Source: Roseobacter sp. SK209-2-6 (GTDB lineage Bacteria > Pseudomonadota > Alphaproteobacteria > Rhodobacterales > Rhodobacteraceae). From it: DNA of 64,000 nucleotides. Of the stretch, positions 25,257 to 34,164 are shown in pieces. A model generated the notes under the pieces. That model was not told the DNA's origin and did no database searches. It worked only from the letters and a program-made list of their open reading frames with translations. How positions within the stretch are numbered: the stretch's first letter is position 1; each line of letters opens with the position of its first letter. The stretch covers positions 186,001-250,000 of the forward strand of contig NZ_AAYC01000004.1 in the NCBI RefSeq assembly GCF_000169455.1, in the 5' to 3' direction. The translations under genes were made by a program, and so were the position numbers.

Positions 25257-26468
25257 ATGGCCGCACTTACTCCTATCTCCCGCAAGCCCATGTCGCTGGT
25301 TCTGCCCACCGTGGCAGCCGCCGGTGGCTTCTTCGGCCTCTTTGTCGGCACCGCCAATGGCTCCGGCCCCATGGGGGTTCTTCTAGGCGCTGCTCTGGTG
25401 ACTGCCATGGCCGTGGTCTATATCCACGTGCTGAAGAACGAGCCGCTGGCAAAATGGATCACCATAGCCGTCATGGCGGTGATCGGCTTTGTCCTTGGTG
25501 GCATCGCGCTGATGATCGTCGGCGCAGCGGCCGGCTGGTTCTTCCAATGGTTCATTCATTGGCTTTATGAGGGCCGCTACCGCGCCCGTCTGCTGCCCTA
25601 TCTGACTCCGGGGCAGGTGCTCTGGCACTATGGCTTCCGGGTCATTTGCGGCGCGATCTTCGTCTTCCTGATCACGCCGATCCTGGTGGTGATGCCGCTC
25701 AGCTTCAACGCAGAGGACTTCTTTACCTTCACCCCTGAGATGCTGCGCCTGGATCCCGAAGGCTATTCGCTGAAGCATTACCAGGACTTCTTCAGCAACA
25801 ATGAATGGCAGCGCTCCTTCAAGAACTCGCTAATCATTGCGCCGATCGCCACCTTCATCTCCGTGAGCCTGGGCACCCTGGCAGCCATCGGCCTCAGCCA
25901 GAGCCACGTGCCCTTCCGCCGTGCGATCATGGCGATCCTGATCTCGCCCATGATCGTTCCGCTGATCATCTCGGCAACCGGCATGTTCTTCTTCTACTCG
26001 GATATCGGTAACTGGCTGGAAGGTGCCCTGGGTCTGAACAAGTCCTTTGTTGGCTATATCAAAGTGGTTTTGGCCCATGCGGTTCTGGGAATTCCCTTTG
26101 TGATCATCACCGTGACGGCAACCCTCGTGGGCTTTGACCGCTCACTGACCCGTGCTGCGGCCAATATGGGTGCCGGTCCGGTTACTACCTTCTTCCGGGT
26201 ACAGATGCCGCTGATCCTGCCTGGTGTTATCTCCGGCGGCCTCTTTGCCTTCATCACCTCCTTTGACGAGGTTGTGGTGGTGCTCTTTGTCGGCTCGGCC
26301 GGTCAGAAGACCTTGCCATGGCAGATGTTCACCGGCCTGCGTGAGCAGATTTCACCCACCATCCTGGCGGTAGCGACAATCCTGGTGGCGATTTCCATCG
26401 CGCTTCTGGCGACCGTGGAAATGCTGCGCCGTCGTTCGGAACGCCTACGGGGTATGAGCCCGACTTAA
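25257..26468 (+). CDS. ABC transporter permease with extra N-terminal membrane helices (PotC-like)
   Basis: 403 residues against about 270 for PotC. The first ~115 residues hold three to four additional hydrophobic segments (LVLPTVAAAGGFFGLFVGTA; LLGAALVTAMAVVYIHVL; ITIAVMAVIGFVLGGIALMI). The standard permease domain begins near residue 130. The coupling motif SLTRAAANMGAGPVTTFFRV then QMPLILPGVISGGLFAFITS is normal. It ends 22 bases before a shared terminator. Together with the other permease it forms a channel with two unusual additions. Confidence 0.87.
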   Translation: MAALTPISRKPMSLVLPTVAAAGGFFGLFVGTANGSGPMGVLLGAALVTAMAVVYIHVLKNEPLAKWITIAVMAVIGFVLGGIALMIVGAAAGWFFQWFIHWLYEGRYRARLLPYLTPGQVLWHYGFRVICGAIFVFLITPILVVMPLSFNAEDFFTFTPEMLRLDPEGYSLKHYQDFFSNNEWQRSFKNSLIIAPIATFISVSLGTLAAIGLSQSHVPFRRAIMAILISPMIVPLIISATGMFFFYSDIGNWLEGALGLNKSFVGYIKVVLAHAVLGIPFVIITVTATLVGFDRSLTRAAANMGAGPVTTFFRVQMPLILPGVISGGLFAFITSFDEVVVVLFVGSAGQKTLPWQMFTGLREQISPTILAVATILVAISIALLATVEMLRRRSERLRGMSPT

Positions 26469-26490
26469 ACAGGCGGAGACAAGCTATTTG

Positions 26491-26523
26491 AAAAAGGCCT
26501 CAGGTTTTACTGGGGCCTTTTTT
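26491..26523. terminator. Terminator shared by the transporter operon and the convergent regulator gene
   Basis: GGCCTCAG (26496-26503) pairs with CTGGGGCC (26510-26517) with one G-T pair, with A run before and T run after. It overlaps the last codons of the minus-strand WYL regulator gene. Confidence 0.88.
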
Positions 26524-27234
26524 GCTTTGGAGGACTTCGCTGATTGCTGCTGTCTGTGTTTCTATCTGATCCAGTGCTTCGCGAAGTAGCGGCACCCGTT
26601 TGGGGCGAAAGCTCTTATCTGTGATTTCCAGATTTCTCATCCTGTCCAGGCGAAAAACCCTGAAATCCTGACGGAGCAGACATAAGGCCACAAGGGCTGA
26701 GGACTGGTCGAAATATACCAAACCCAAAGGTCTGACCTGTCGTTTTGTTTCTGCCCCCTTTGCATCGCAGTAGCCGAAAAAGACCTCTTTTTCCTCCCAG
26801 GTTGCCTGCCGCAAATCCCGAACCGAAATTTCTGGCTGCGAGGGGCGTTGAAACCGATGTGCGGCCAGGACTGCATGGCGCAGTCGGTTGGATTGGCGTG
26901 CAGGCAGGCGGGCTTGCAGCTTTCGCAGAGCATTGCTGGCCGCTTCGGAGAGATCAGGATCACCGATTTGCTCGACCTCTCTTAGACCAAGGACCAATGC
27001 TTCAAGTTCGGTATCACGAAACCCCATTGGTGGCAGAGCGTTGTCTTCGATGAGGGTAAAGCCAAAGCCCGCTTCACCGTCGATGATTGCGCCCAGCTCG
27101 CGCAGAGTCGCGATGTCACGGTGAATACTACGAGCGGAAACCCCTAGATCCTGACCAAGGGCCTGAGCCGTTCGAGGACCGCTGCCCTGGCGCAGAGCCT
27201 GCATCAATTGAAAGAGACGATGTGTTCTAGACAT
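26500..27234 (-). CDS. HTH regulator with WYL domain (YafY/DeoR-like)
   Basis: 244 residues. An N-terminal winged helix (SRTHRLFQLMQALRQGSGPR with SARSIHRDIATLRELG, residues 2-52) is followed by a WYL-type sensor domain (about 130-215: VRPLGLVYFDQSSALVALCL). The literal W-Y-L triplet is altered to LVYF. Such proteins bind DNA as dimers and sense nucleic-acid or small-molecule ligands. The start at 27234 follows the family convention; ATG 27246 with AGGGG four bases upstream is an alternative. A perfect palindrome lies immediately upstream, so autoregulation and control of the divergent GST-like gene are likely. Confidence 0.83.
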   Translation of the reverse strand: MSRTHRLFQLMQALRQGSGPRTAQALGQDLGVSARSIHRDIATLRELGAIIDGEAGFGFTLIEDNALPPMGFRDTELEALVLGLREVEQIGDPDLSEAASNALRKLQARLPARQSNRLRHAVLAAHRFQRPSQPEISVRDLRQATWEEKEVFFGYCDAKGAETKRQVRPLGLVYFDQSSALVALCLLRQDFRVFRLDRMRNLEITDKSFRPKRVPLLREALDQIETQTAAISEVLQSKKGPSKT

Positions 27235-27251
27235 TGTAGGGATCATATTAC

Positions 27252-27278
27252 CCCTAATGACAAAAATTGTCATTAGGG
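27252..27278. promoter_or_regulatory. Perfect operator palindrome between the WYL regulator and GST-like genes
   Basis: Half-site CCCTAATGACAA (27252-27263), centre AAA, and the exact inverse complement TTGTCATTAGGG (27267-27278). It lies 5-18 bases from the possible regulator starts and 39 bases from the GST-like start, where it would overlap both promoters. Confidence 0.8.
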
Positions 27279-27317
27279 CGCGTTAGCTATCCTGTAGTTC
27301 AAACACAGGATTGTAGA

Positions 27318-28049
27318 ATGCTCACTCTTCTAACCTACCCAAAAAATGGTGTTGTTTTCAGCCTAAGCCCCTTTTGCGTAAAGGCAGCGCTCTTGCTGGA
27401 TTTTGCCAATGAGACATGGCAACGGGAGGATCTGAATGATCCGCGCAAGATGCCCCATGGTAAACTCCCGGTACTCAGGGCTGGTGACCAATTGATCCCC
27501 GACAGTCAGAACATCCGAAGGTATCTAGAGCAGAAAGGCACGGATTTTGATCCCGGATTATCCAGCCAGGAGAAGGCGCAGGCGCAGGCCTACATCCGAA
27601 TGGCGGAGGATTCGCTCTACTTTCACATCGTTGAGGATCGCTGGAACAACGACCTGGTTTGGCCGACGATTCGGGACAACTACTTTGAGGAAATCCCAGC
27701 TTTGATCCGGCGGCCGGTGACAAATGCAATTCGTAAATCGGTTAAACAAGGGCTTCGATTTCAAGGGATTGACCGCTTTGGCAGTGCCGAACGGATGGAG
27801 CGGCTTGATGACCAGCTGCGATCGATTTCTGAATTGGTACAGGAACGGGGCTTCTTGATGGGCGCCAGGGTTAGCAGTGCTGACCTCAGCGTTGCGCCCA
27901 TGATCCAGGCACTAGGGACAACCATGGTGCAAACGCCATCGGTTCTTCGGGTTCTGACGGACTCGGTTCTGACGGGTTATGTCGAGCGGGTTCTGCAGGA
28001 GGTTTCTGTATCCTACAGATCGGCGGGCTTTGTCAGGGAAGCGGCATAG
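27318..28049 (+). CDS. Glutathione S-transferase-like protein
   Basis: 243 residues. The N-terminal thioredoxin-like domain is seen as LTLLTYPKNGVVFSLSPFCV, with HGKLPVLRAGDQLIPDSQNI holding the cis-Pro and the glutathione gamma-Glu-binding (D/E)S pair. The C-terminal all-helical domain runs from about residue 85. ATG 27318 with AGGA upstream is the chosen start. The first domain carries SPFC, which could provide a catalytic Ser or Cys. The substrate is unknown; control by the divergent WYL regulator suggests an inducible detoxification role. Confidence 0.78.
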   Translation: MLTLLTYPKNGVVFSLSPFCVKAALLLDFANETWQREDLNDPRKMPHGKLPVLRAGDQLIPDSQNIRRYLEQKGTDFDPGLSSQEKAQAQAYIRMAEDSLYFHIVEDRWNNDLVWPTIRDNYFEEIPALIRRPVTNAIRKSVKQGLRFQGIDRFGSAERMERLDDQLRSISELVQERGFLMGARVSSADLSVAPMIQALGTTMVQTPSVLRVLTDSVLTGYVERVLQEVSVSYRSAGFVREAA

Positions 28050-28096
28050 AGACTGAAACGACCCTGTATCCTTGAAGGTGAAAACTTGGAGAAAGG

Positions 28097-28121
28097 ACGG
28101 TGGTCTTATCAAGACCGCCGT
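28097..28121. terminator. Hairpin at the end of rnr, shared with the GST-like gene
   Basis: ACGGTGGTCTT (28097-28107) pairs with AAGACCGCCGT (28111-28121) with one T-G pair and a 3-base loop. It overlaps the rnr stop codon. T runs are short on either side, so strength is uncertain. Confidence 0.5.
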
Positions 28122-30388
28122 TTGCGCTCCACCTTGCGTTTGATCTTGGCTGCCTTGTGTTTGGATTTGGCCTTTTTGCGTTTGGCACTATGTCCTGCGG
28201 GGCTGCGGCGGCCGTGGCGGGTGCCGCCATGGCTCTTGGGCAGGCTCTCGTCCTCGAGCGTCAGGAGCTCCAGCTCCAACCCGCCAGTCACTGGGGCCGC
28301 CTGGGTCAGGCGGACGGTGACGCGCTGGCCGATGGAGATCATCAGGCCGGTATCGGCACCCATCAGGGTATTGGCCTGGGCATCGTAATGGAAAAACTCG
28401 CGCCCGATGGAGCGCACCGGAACCAGCCCGTCGGCGCCAGTCTCATCAAGCTTTACAAAGGCGCCAAAACGCGCCAGCCCGGCGATGCGCCCGGAAAACT
28501 CATTGCCAACCCGCTCAGACAGATAGGAGGCCAGATACCGGTCGATGGTGTCGCGTTCGGCAATCATTGAGCGGCGCTCGGTCTGAGAGATATGCGTTGC
28601 TGTCTCTTCCAGGCCCTCGGCTTCCTCATGCGATAGACCGTCATTGCCCCAGCCATGGGAGGCAATCAGCGAGCGGTGCACAATCAGATCCGCATAGCGC
28701 CGGATCGGTGAGGTGAAATGCGCGTAATTCCTGAGGGCCAGGCCAAAGTGCCCATAATTCTCGGGCGTATAGTAGGCCTGCTGCATGGAGCGCAGCGTGC
28801 TGATATTGATCAGCTCCGCATCATCGGTCCCCGCGGCGCCATTCAAAAGCGCGTTCAGGTGCCGGGTCTGCAGAACCTGCCCTTTGGCCAAGCTGAGCCC
28901 CGCCGCCTGGGCAGTCTCTCGCAGCGCTTCCAGTTTTTCCGGCGAAGGCTCTTCATGGACCCGGAACAGCAGTGGTGAGCGTTTCTTGATCAAGGTTTCG
29001 GCGGCGGCGACATTGGCGAGGATCATGAATTCCTCGATCAATTTGTGTGCATCCAGCCGGTCGCGGAAGGCAACAGAGGTGACCTCACCCTCTTCGCTGA
29101 GTACGATCCGGCGTTCCGGCAGGTCCAGGTCCAGCGGCTCTCGGGCAGCGCGGGCTTTCTTCAGGGCTCCATAGGCCGCGTAGAGCGGTTTGATCACCGG
29201 CTCCAGGAAGGGTGCTGTGCGGTCATTCGGGGTGCCATCCATGGCCTCTTGCACTTCGCCATAGTGTAGCGAGGCGGCAGAGCGCATCAGCGCGCGCTGG
29301 AAACGGTGCGAGATCAGATTACCCTCTGCATCCACCTGCATGCGCACAGCGATACAGGCGCGCGGCACGCCCTCGTGGAGGGAGCAGAGATCGCCCGAGA
29401 GATGGTCCGGCAGCATCGGCACGACGCGATCCGGGAAATAGCTGGAATTGCCGCGTTTGCGGGCCTCTCGGTCCAGTGCGCTGCCGGGTCTCACATAGGC
29501 GGCGACATCAGCGATAGCGACCCAGATGATATGGCCGCCGGGGTTCTTGGGGTCTTCATCCGCATGAGCATAGCAGGCGTCATCGTGGTCGCGCGCATCC
29601 GCCGGGTCGATAGTGATCAGCGGCATATCCCGCAGATCTTCACGCCCTTTCAGACCCATTGGCTTGGCAGCATCGGCTTCTGCGATGACCTTGTCCGGAA
29701 AGTCATCCGGAATGCCATGCTGGTGGATGGCAATCAGCGAGACCGCCTTGGGCGCGCTGGGATCACCGAGGCGTTCAACTACACGGGCGCGAGGCAGGCC
29801 CATCCGGCCCTTTGGTCCAGCCTGTTCGGCCTCGACCAGTTCGCCATCGCGGGCGCCCATCATGGCATCGCCCATGACGCTCCACTCGGAGGCGCTGGCC
29901 TTGTCGATCGGCACGATGCGGCCGCCTTCTGCCCCTTTGCGGAAGATGCCAATGACCCGTTTCGGGTTGCTGCCGATGCGGCGGATCAACCGGGCCTCAT
30001 AGTGGTGGTTTTCACCGCTCACCTTAGTGAGCCGCGCCAGGATACGGTCCCCGGCGCCCAAAGCGGGTCCGGCGGCACTGGGGATTATCAGAACGCCTGG
30101 TTCCACCCCTTCGCCATGCCACTCCAAGGGTTGGGCAAAGAGATCGCCATTTTCGTCCGGAGCCTTGACCAAGAGCACGGTGACTGGCGGCAATTGATCC
30201 GGGTCACGGTAGGTCTTGTTGCGCTTTTGCAGGTGGCCCTCAGCCTCCAGCTCTTTCAGCAGGCGTTTGAGATCAATGCGCTCTGCCCCCTTGATGCCAA
30301 AGGCCTTGGCAATATCGCGTTTCGATGTCTGGGTCGGGTGGGCGCTGATCCAGTCGAGGATCTCAGCCTTGGAAGGAATACGGGTCAT
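28109..30388 (-). CDS. rnr: Ribonuclease R
   Basis: 759 residues. A 3'-5' exoribonuclease that degrades structured RNA. Order seen: N-terminal winged helix (PSKAEILDWISAHPTQTSKR), cold-shock-like OB region, RNB catalytic domain with DPADARDHDDACYA (about residues 262-276, metal-binding Asp residues) and YFPDRVVPMLPDHLS, RRYADLIVHR, then an S1 domain (ARFGAFVKLDETGADGLVPV) and a Lys/Arg-rich tail that starts near residue 725. ATG 30388 is preferred over 30403 because only it has a purine-rich site upstream. Stands alone on the minus strand. Confidence 0.95.
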   Translation of the reverse strand: MTRIPSKAEILDWISAHPTQTSKRDIAKAFGIKGAERIDLKRLLKELEAEGHLQKRNKTYRDPDQLPPVTVLLVKAPDENGDLFAQPLEWHGEGVEPGVLIIPSAAGPALGAGDRILARLTKVSGENHHYEARLIRRIGSNPKRVIGIFRKGAEGGRIVPIDKASASEWSVMGDAMMGARDGELVEAEQAGPKGRMGLPRARVVERLGDPSAPKAVSLIAIHQHGIPDDFPDKVIAEADAAKPMGLKGREDLRDMPLITIDPADARDHDDACYAHADEDPKNPGGHIIWVAIADVAAYVRPGSALDREARKRGNSSYFPDRVVPMLPDHLSGDLCSLHEGVPRACIAVRMQVDAEGNLISHRFQRALMRSAASLHYGEVQEAMDGTPNDRTAPFLEPVIKPLYAAYGALKKARAAREPLDLDLPERRIVLSEEGEVTSVAFRDRLDAHKLIEEFMILANVAAAETLIKKRSPLLFRVHEEPSPEKLEALRETAQAAGLSLAKGQVLQTRHLNALLNGAAGTDDAELINISTLRSMQQAYYTPENYGHFGLALRNYAHFTSPIRRYADLIVHRSLIASHGWGNDGLSHEEAEGLEETATHISQTERRSMIAERDTIDRYLASYLSERVGNEFSGRIAGLARFGAFVKLDETGADGLVPVRSIGREFFHYDAQANTLMGADTGLMISIGQRVTVRLTQAAPVTGGLELELLTLEDESLPKSHGGTRHGRRSPAGHSAKRKKAKSKHKAAKIKRKVERKRRS

Positions 30389-30449
30389 ATCTTCGCCTAA
30401 CATGCTGCGCGGGGCGGGTCATCGGCAAAACGTGCAAAACGGATACAGC

Positions 30450-31034
30450 CTACTTAAGATCAGCGCCGGTATCCACGTCCTGTAGCTCATCAATCAAGGC
30501 AATGCGCCAGTCTGCCAAGGTAGTAAGTGAGTCTGCCAGGGCATGTTCTGTCGACCAGCGCACATTCTGAAAGATGCCTATGGGTAACTGTGTGGGGTGC
30601 TTTGCTCCAACAAGCCAATAGCCCCCATCCGGTGCCGGGCCAAAAACCGCCTCGTGATCGCCTAGTGCTGTAAAGGCGCGGGCGATATGGGTGCGAGTGA
30701 TGCCGGGAATATCGGCCCCGATGAGGCAGACCGGCCCTGTGGTCTGGCTGTGCGCTCGCGTGGTTTGCAACATGCGTTTCATGCGCGCGCCCAGATCGCC
30801 CGGGCCTTGCGGTAGGCGTAGAAGATCGGCAGGCCAAACGGGTGATGTCACCGCCTTGTCGGGGGCAACAGCCAGCACGAGCTGCCACCGGGGGTCGCGC
30901 AGACGGCGGATCAGCTGGGCGCTTTGGTGGCGGAACCACCATGTTGCGGGGATCATGCCAATATCACGCGCCAGCCTGGTTTTGACGCGACCGGGCCTGG
31001 GTTCTTTGATCATAATGACGAGAACGGGCTTCAT
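30450..31034 (-). CDS. TIGR04282 family (DUF2064) glycosyltransferase-like protein
   Basis: 194 residues with a nucleotide-diphospho-sugar transferase fold. The start PVLVIMIKEPRPGRVKTRLA, GADIPGITRTHIARAFTAL and the conserved FGPAPDGGYWLVG are the marks of this family. Relatives lie near sugar or cofactor transfer genes, but no enzyme activity is firmly known for this type. It stands 37 bases downstream of dapE on the same strand and may be co-transcribed. Confidence 0.85.
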   Translation of the reverse strand: MKPVLVIMIKEPRPGRVKTRLARDIGMIPATWWFRHQSAQLIRRLRDPRWQLVLAVAPDKAVTSPVWPADLLRLPQGPGDLGARMKRMLQTTRAHSQTTGPVCLIGADIPGITRTHIARAFTALGDHEAVFGPAPDGGYWLVGAKHPTQLPIGIFQNVRWSTEHALADSLTTLADWRIALIDELQDVDTGADLK

Positions 31035-31071
31035 TGATGTCCTGCTGCTGCCTGATCTTTGGCGGAGGAAG

Positions 31072-32217
31072 TCAGGTGAAATAGTCTTTCAGGATGCGAG
31101 TATAGATCGCTTTGAGCTGTTCGATCTGCTCGACTGGCACGTTTTCATCCACCTGATGCATGGTCTTGCCGACCAGGCCAAATTCCACCACAGGGCAGTG
31201 GTGCTTCACAAAGCGCGCATCCGAGGTGCCGCCGGTGGTCGAAAGCTCCGGCCGCCGACCGGTTTCAGCCTCAACCGCATTGGCCACCAAATCGGAAAGC
31301 GTTCCAGGTGGAGTGATGAAGCTCTCGCCAGAAATCTTAATCTTCATTGCTACACTAGCGCCGAATTCGTCTTGGATACGCTCCGCTTCGCTCTGTAGCC
31401 ACTCTGTCAGTCCAGCACCGGTATGGGCGTCATTAAAGCGGATGTTCACCGTCGATGTGCACTGCGCCGGGATCACATTGGTGGCTGGATTGCCGGTGTC
31501 TATGGTGACGACAGCCAGGGTGGAGGCATCAAAATGCTCGGTACCCTTGTCCAGCTCGTGGCTGGCAAGACGGTCCATCAGCCGCGCCATGGCGTTCAGC
31601 GGGTTGTTGGCGCGATGGGGATAGGCAGAATGGCCCTGCTTGCCGGTCACTGTGAACCAGGCCGTCATCGAACCACGACGCCCGATCTTGATCATTTCCC
31701 CCATTTCATTGGGGCAGGTGGGTTCACCCACCAGGCAGACATCCATCTGTTCCTTGGCTTCTGAAATATAGTCCAGAAGTGCTGTGGTGCCATCAAGGGC
31801 ATCCGCTTCTTCATCGCCAGTGATAGTCAGAATGACCGACCCATCAGGCGGGGTATTGCGGGTAAAATCAATGGCGGCGGCAACAAAGGCAGCTACGCCG
31901 GATTTCATGTCGGTTGCACCGCGCCCATACATGATGCCGTCTTTCACTTCGGCGCCAAAGGGGGGCATGCTCCAGGCTGACTCATCACCCAGTGGCACCA
32001 CATCTGTGTGTCCGTTAAAGCCGAAGCTGCGCGGATGACCCTTATTGCCCCAGCGCGCAAAGAGGTTGCAGATCCCGCCACGGTCCACGCGGGTGCAGGC
32101 AAAACCAGCCTCTGACAACAGGTTCTCCAGCAGCACCAAGGCGCCCCCTTCTTCGGGTGTAACCGAGGGGCAGCGGATCAGGTCGGCGGTCAATTGAATC
32201 GGGTCGATTGCGGACAT
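31072..32217 (-). CDS. dapE: Succinyl-diaminopimelate desuccinylase
   Basis: 381 residues, the usual DapE size. It hydrolyses N-succinyl-L,L-diaminopimelate in lysine and peptidoglycan synthesis. M20 peptidase metal-binding motifs are visible: [13 protein letters not shown] (His, with the catalytic Asp), [26 protein letters not shown] (catalytic Glu and metal Glu) and a C-terminal HHCPVVEFG. The substrate call follows from the close DapE pattern ([20 protein letters not shown]). dapD, an earlier step of the same pathway, lies 4.2 kb away on the same strand with unrelated genes between. Confidence 0.94.
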   Translation of the reverse strand: MSAIDPIQLTADLIRCPSVTPEEGGALVLLENLLSEAGFACTRVDRGGICNLFARWGNKGHPRSFGFNGHTDVVPLGDESAWSMPPFGAEVKDGIMYGRGATDMKSGVAAFVAAAIDFTRNTPPDGSVILTITGDEEADALDGTTALLDYISEAKEQMDVCLVGEPTCPNEMGEMIKIGRRGSMTAWFTVTGKQGHSAYPHRANNPLNAMARLMDRLASHELDKGTEHFDASTLAVVTIDTGNPATNVIPAQCTSTVNIRFNDAHTGAGLTEWLQSEAERIQDEFGASVAMKIKISGESFITPPGTLSDLVANAVEAETGRRPELSTTGGTSDARFVKHHCPVVEFGLVGKTMHQVDENVPVEQIEQLKAIYTRILKDYFT

Positions 32218-32478
32218 GGAAATGCTCCTATTTCGGTGAGAGACACCGTTTCACGCTGCGTTTTGGTCTAGCGGGCTTTTGAGAGGCTTGCAAATGGCGT
32301 GGTTCAGCACGAGCAAAGCTCGGCCAGGTTGTAAATATGTTGTTGAATCGCAATATATTTGACGGGGAACGCCGGGCAAGAAGTTCCATTGACTTATTGT
32401 GATTGATGAAGCTTGCGCGAATGTGATGCAGCTCCTAAGACCTATTTGCATACCATGTAGATGCTTCCTAGGTGACCG

Positions 32479-33534
32479 GTGCGCGCATTCCGATTTATAC
32501 TGAGTTTAACCTTCCTGTTCTGGGGTAGCGCGCTGCTGGCGCAGGTTTTGACTCTCAACACGGTCACCCGCCCACCGTTTTCGATGGTTGAAGACGGAAA
32601 GGAAACCGGTTTCTCCATCGAGTTGATGCAAGAGATTGCCCGCCGGATGGAGTGGCAGTTTGAAGTGAACCGCCTGGATGCTTTTTCTCAAATGTTGGGG
32701 GAAGTACGGGCTGGGGAGGCTGATCTGGCCGCCGCGAATATCTCTATCACTGCTTCACGAGAGGCAGTGATGGATTTCAGCCAGCCGGTTTTCGAAAGTG
32801 GCCTGCAGATCATGGTGCAGGCAGATGATGTGAGCGAACCCTCGCTGCTGCATGCACTGATGTCCTGGGATTTGGCGCTGGCGATTGGCCTGGCCTTTTT
32901 GATGCTCTTGGTGGGCGGGATGTTCATGTGGGTTCTGGAGCGTCGCGCCCAGCCCTATTTTGATCGGCCTTTGAAAGAGGCCTGGTTTCCCTCCTTCTGG
33001 TGGGCCTTGAACTTGGTCGTGAACGGAGGGTTCGAAGAGCGGGTTCCTCGTACTCCGATTGGCCGGATGTTTGGTGTGCTCCTGGTGCTTTCCTCTTTGT
33101 TCATCGTGTCGATCTTCGTGGCCAAGATCACTGCAGTGATGACGGTTGAGGCGATCACGGGATCGGTCAATTCAGTGAATGATCTTTACGGTAAGCGCAC
33201 CGGTACGATCGAGGGGTCCACGGCCTCGGGTTTTCTGCTGCGTCGTGAAATCGACTACATTGGCTTTCGGGATCTGGATGAGTTGTTTGCCGCTTTTGAA
33301 GCGGGAGAGATCCGCGCGGTGGTCTTTGATGCACCCGTGTTGAACTACTACGTTCAGCACGAAGGCCAAGCCTATGGGCGAACCGTCGGGACCCCGTTCC
33401 TGCGCGAATACTATGGCTTTGTTTTCCCTCAAGGCTCTGCCTTGACTGAAGAGGTCAACCGCACGCTTCTGGAGATGCAGGAAGACGGGACCTATGCCGG
33501 GATCTATCACAGCTGGTTTGGCCGCCTGCAATAG
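32479..33534 (+). CDS. Prokaryotic ionotropic glutamate receptor-like channel with atypical pore
   Basis: 351 residues, GTG start with AGG six bases upstream. A signal peptide (1-21) is followed by a solute-binding lobe S1 (22-120) with Arg94 in ISITASREA, the usual carboxylate-binding residue. Next are a membrane helix (131-153), a re-entrant pore segment (172-190), a second helix (197-222) and lobe S2 (223-351) with Asp284 in VVFDAP. This is the GluR0-type order S1-M1-P-M2-S2. The expected potassium filter TVGYGD is replaced by VVNGGFEE. The end of M2 (AKITAVMTVE) resembles the gating motif of animal receptors. Ligand is probably an amino acid; ion selectivity is unknown. Confidence 0.85.
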   Translation: MRAFRFILSLTFLFWGSALLAQVLTLNTVTRPPFSMVEDGKETGFSIELMQEIARRMEWQFEVNRLDAFSQMLGEVRAGEADLAAANISITASREAVMDFSQPVFESGLQIMVQADDVSEPSLLHALMSWDLALAIGLAFLMLLVGGMFMWVLERRAQPYFDRPLKEAWFPSFWWALNLVVNGGFEERVPRTPIGRMFGVLLVLSSLFIVSIFVAKITAVMTVEAITGSVNSVNDLYGKRTGTIEGSTASGFLLRREIDYIGFRDLDELFAAFEAGEIRAVVFDAPVLNYYVQHEGQAYGRTVGTPFLREYYGFVFPQGSALTEEVNRTLLEMQEDGTYAGIYHSWFGRLQ

Positions 33535-33634
33535 GCTTGACCACTTTGGACAAAAGCCCGGGATGAAGTACCTGGAAGAAGCCGCTTAGACCGTACTCAG
33601 GTAAGCTGCTGATTTTACCTTTTCAGGCATAGTC

Positions 33635-33982
33635 TTAGTGTAGGGTTGCTTCTTGGCCATCAAAGAATGGGGTCATCTGGGCAACAATAACGGCATTCTC
33701 ATCCAGGGCGCGTTGCATCAGGTCCCGTTCATCGTCTCCGATCTCATGTCCCTCGGCCTCACGTTCAGCCAGAGTTCCATATCCGGTGACATCCAAAGGC
33801 GCGGTATCCGCCTGTTTCAGGATCGCGACGGTTTCCCGCACTGCCTCGGCCTCATCCACGCCTGACGCATAGACCATGAGCGCAGCCCCGGTCGCACCTT
33901 CTGGCAGACCGTCACCTTCCTTGCGACCGATCTGAACCACAAGGGTATAGACTTGCTGACGGGATACTTTCTTCTTTTCCAT
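33635..33982 (-). CDS. Conserved-looking hypothetical protein
   Basis: 115 residues from ATG 33982 (MEKKKVSRQQVYTLVVQIGR). The frame opens earlier at TTG 34018, where a GGAGGG lies unusually far upstream. The protein is acidic (many Glu/Asp), has no membrane segment or signal, and shows an alpha/beta pattern (AALMVYASGVDEAEAVRETV and then an AEREAEGHEIGDDERDLM helix). Its function is not recognised. It stands alone between the channel gene and the Hint-domain gene. Confidence 0.65.
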   Translation of the reverse strand: MEKKKVSRQQVYTLVVQIGRKEGDGLPEGATGAALMVYASGVDEAEAVRETVAILKQADTAPLDVTGYGTLAEREAEGHEIGDDERDLMQRALDENAVIVAQMTPFFDGQEATLH

Positions 33983-34164
33983 ATCGTCGCCATAGCGCCC
34001 TCCGGGTATGAGGGTCAATGGGATTTCCCAGTTTGCAAAAAGCGGGGTCAGCGTCCTCTACTTTTTGGCACGTTTACGCAGCATCAAGGGTCATTGGTTA
34101 AACATGCAGGTGATTCCAGTTGCAGGTGCCGCTGGAAGGCTGTCCCTCTTGGAGAACTATTGCA

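Noticed and set aside
29306-30400. Long open frame (364 codons) on the plus strand over rnr
   Set aside because: Antisense shadow of ribonuclease R.
32251-32451. Small minus-strand open frame upstream of dapE
   Set aside because: No ribosome binding site or family pattern; probably chance in the intergenic region.
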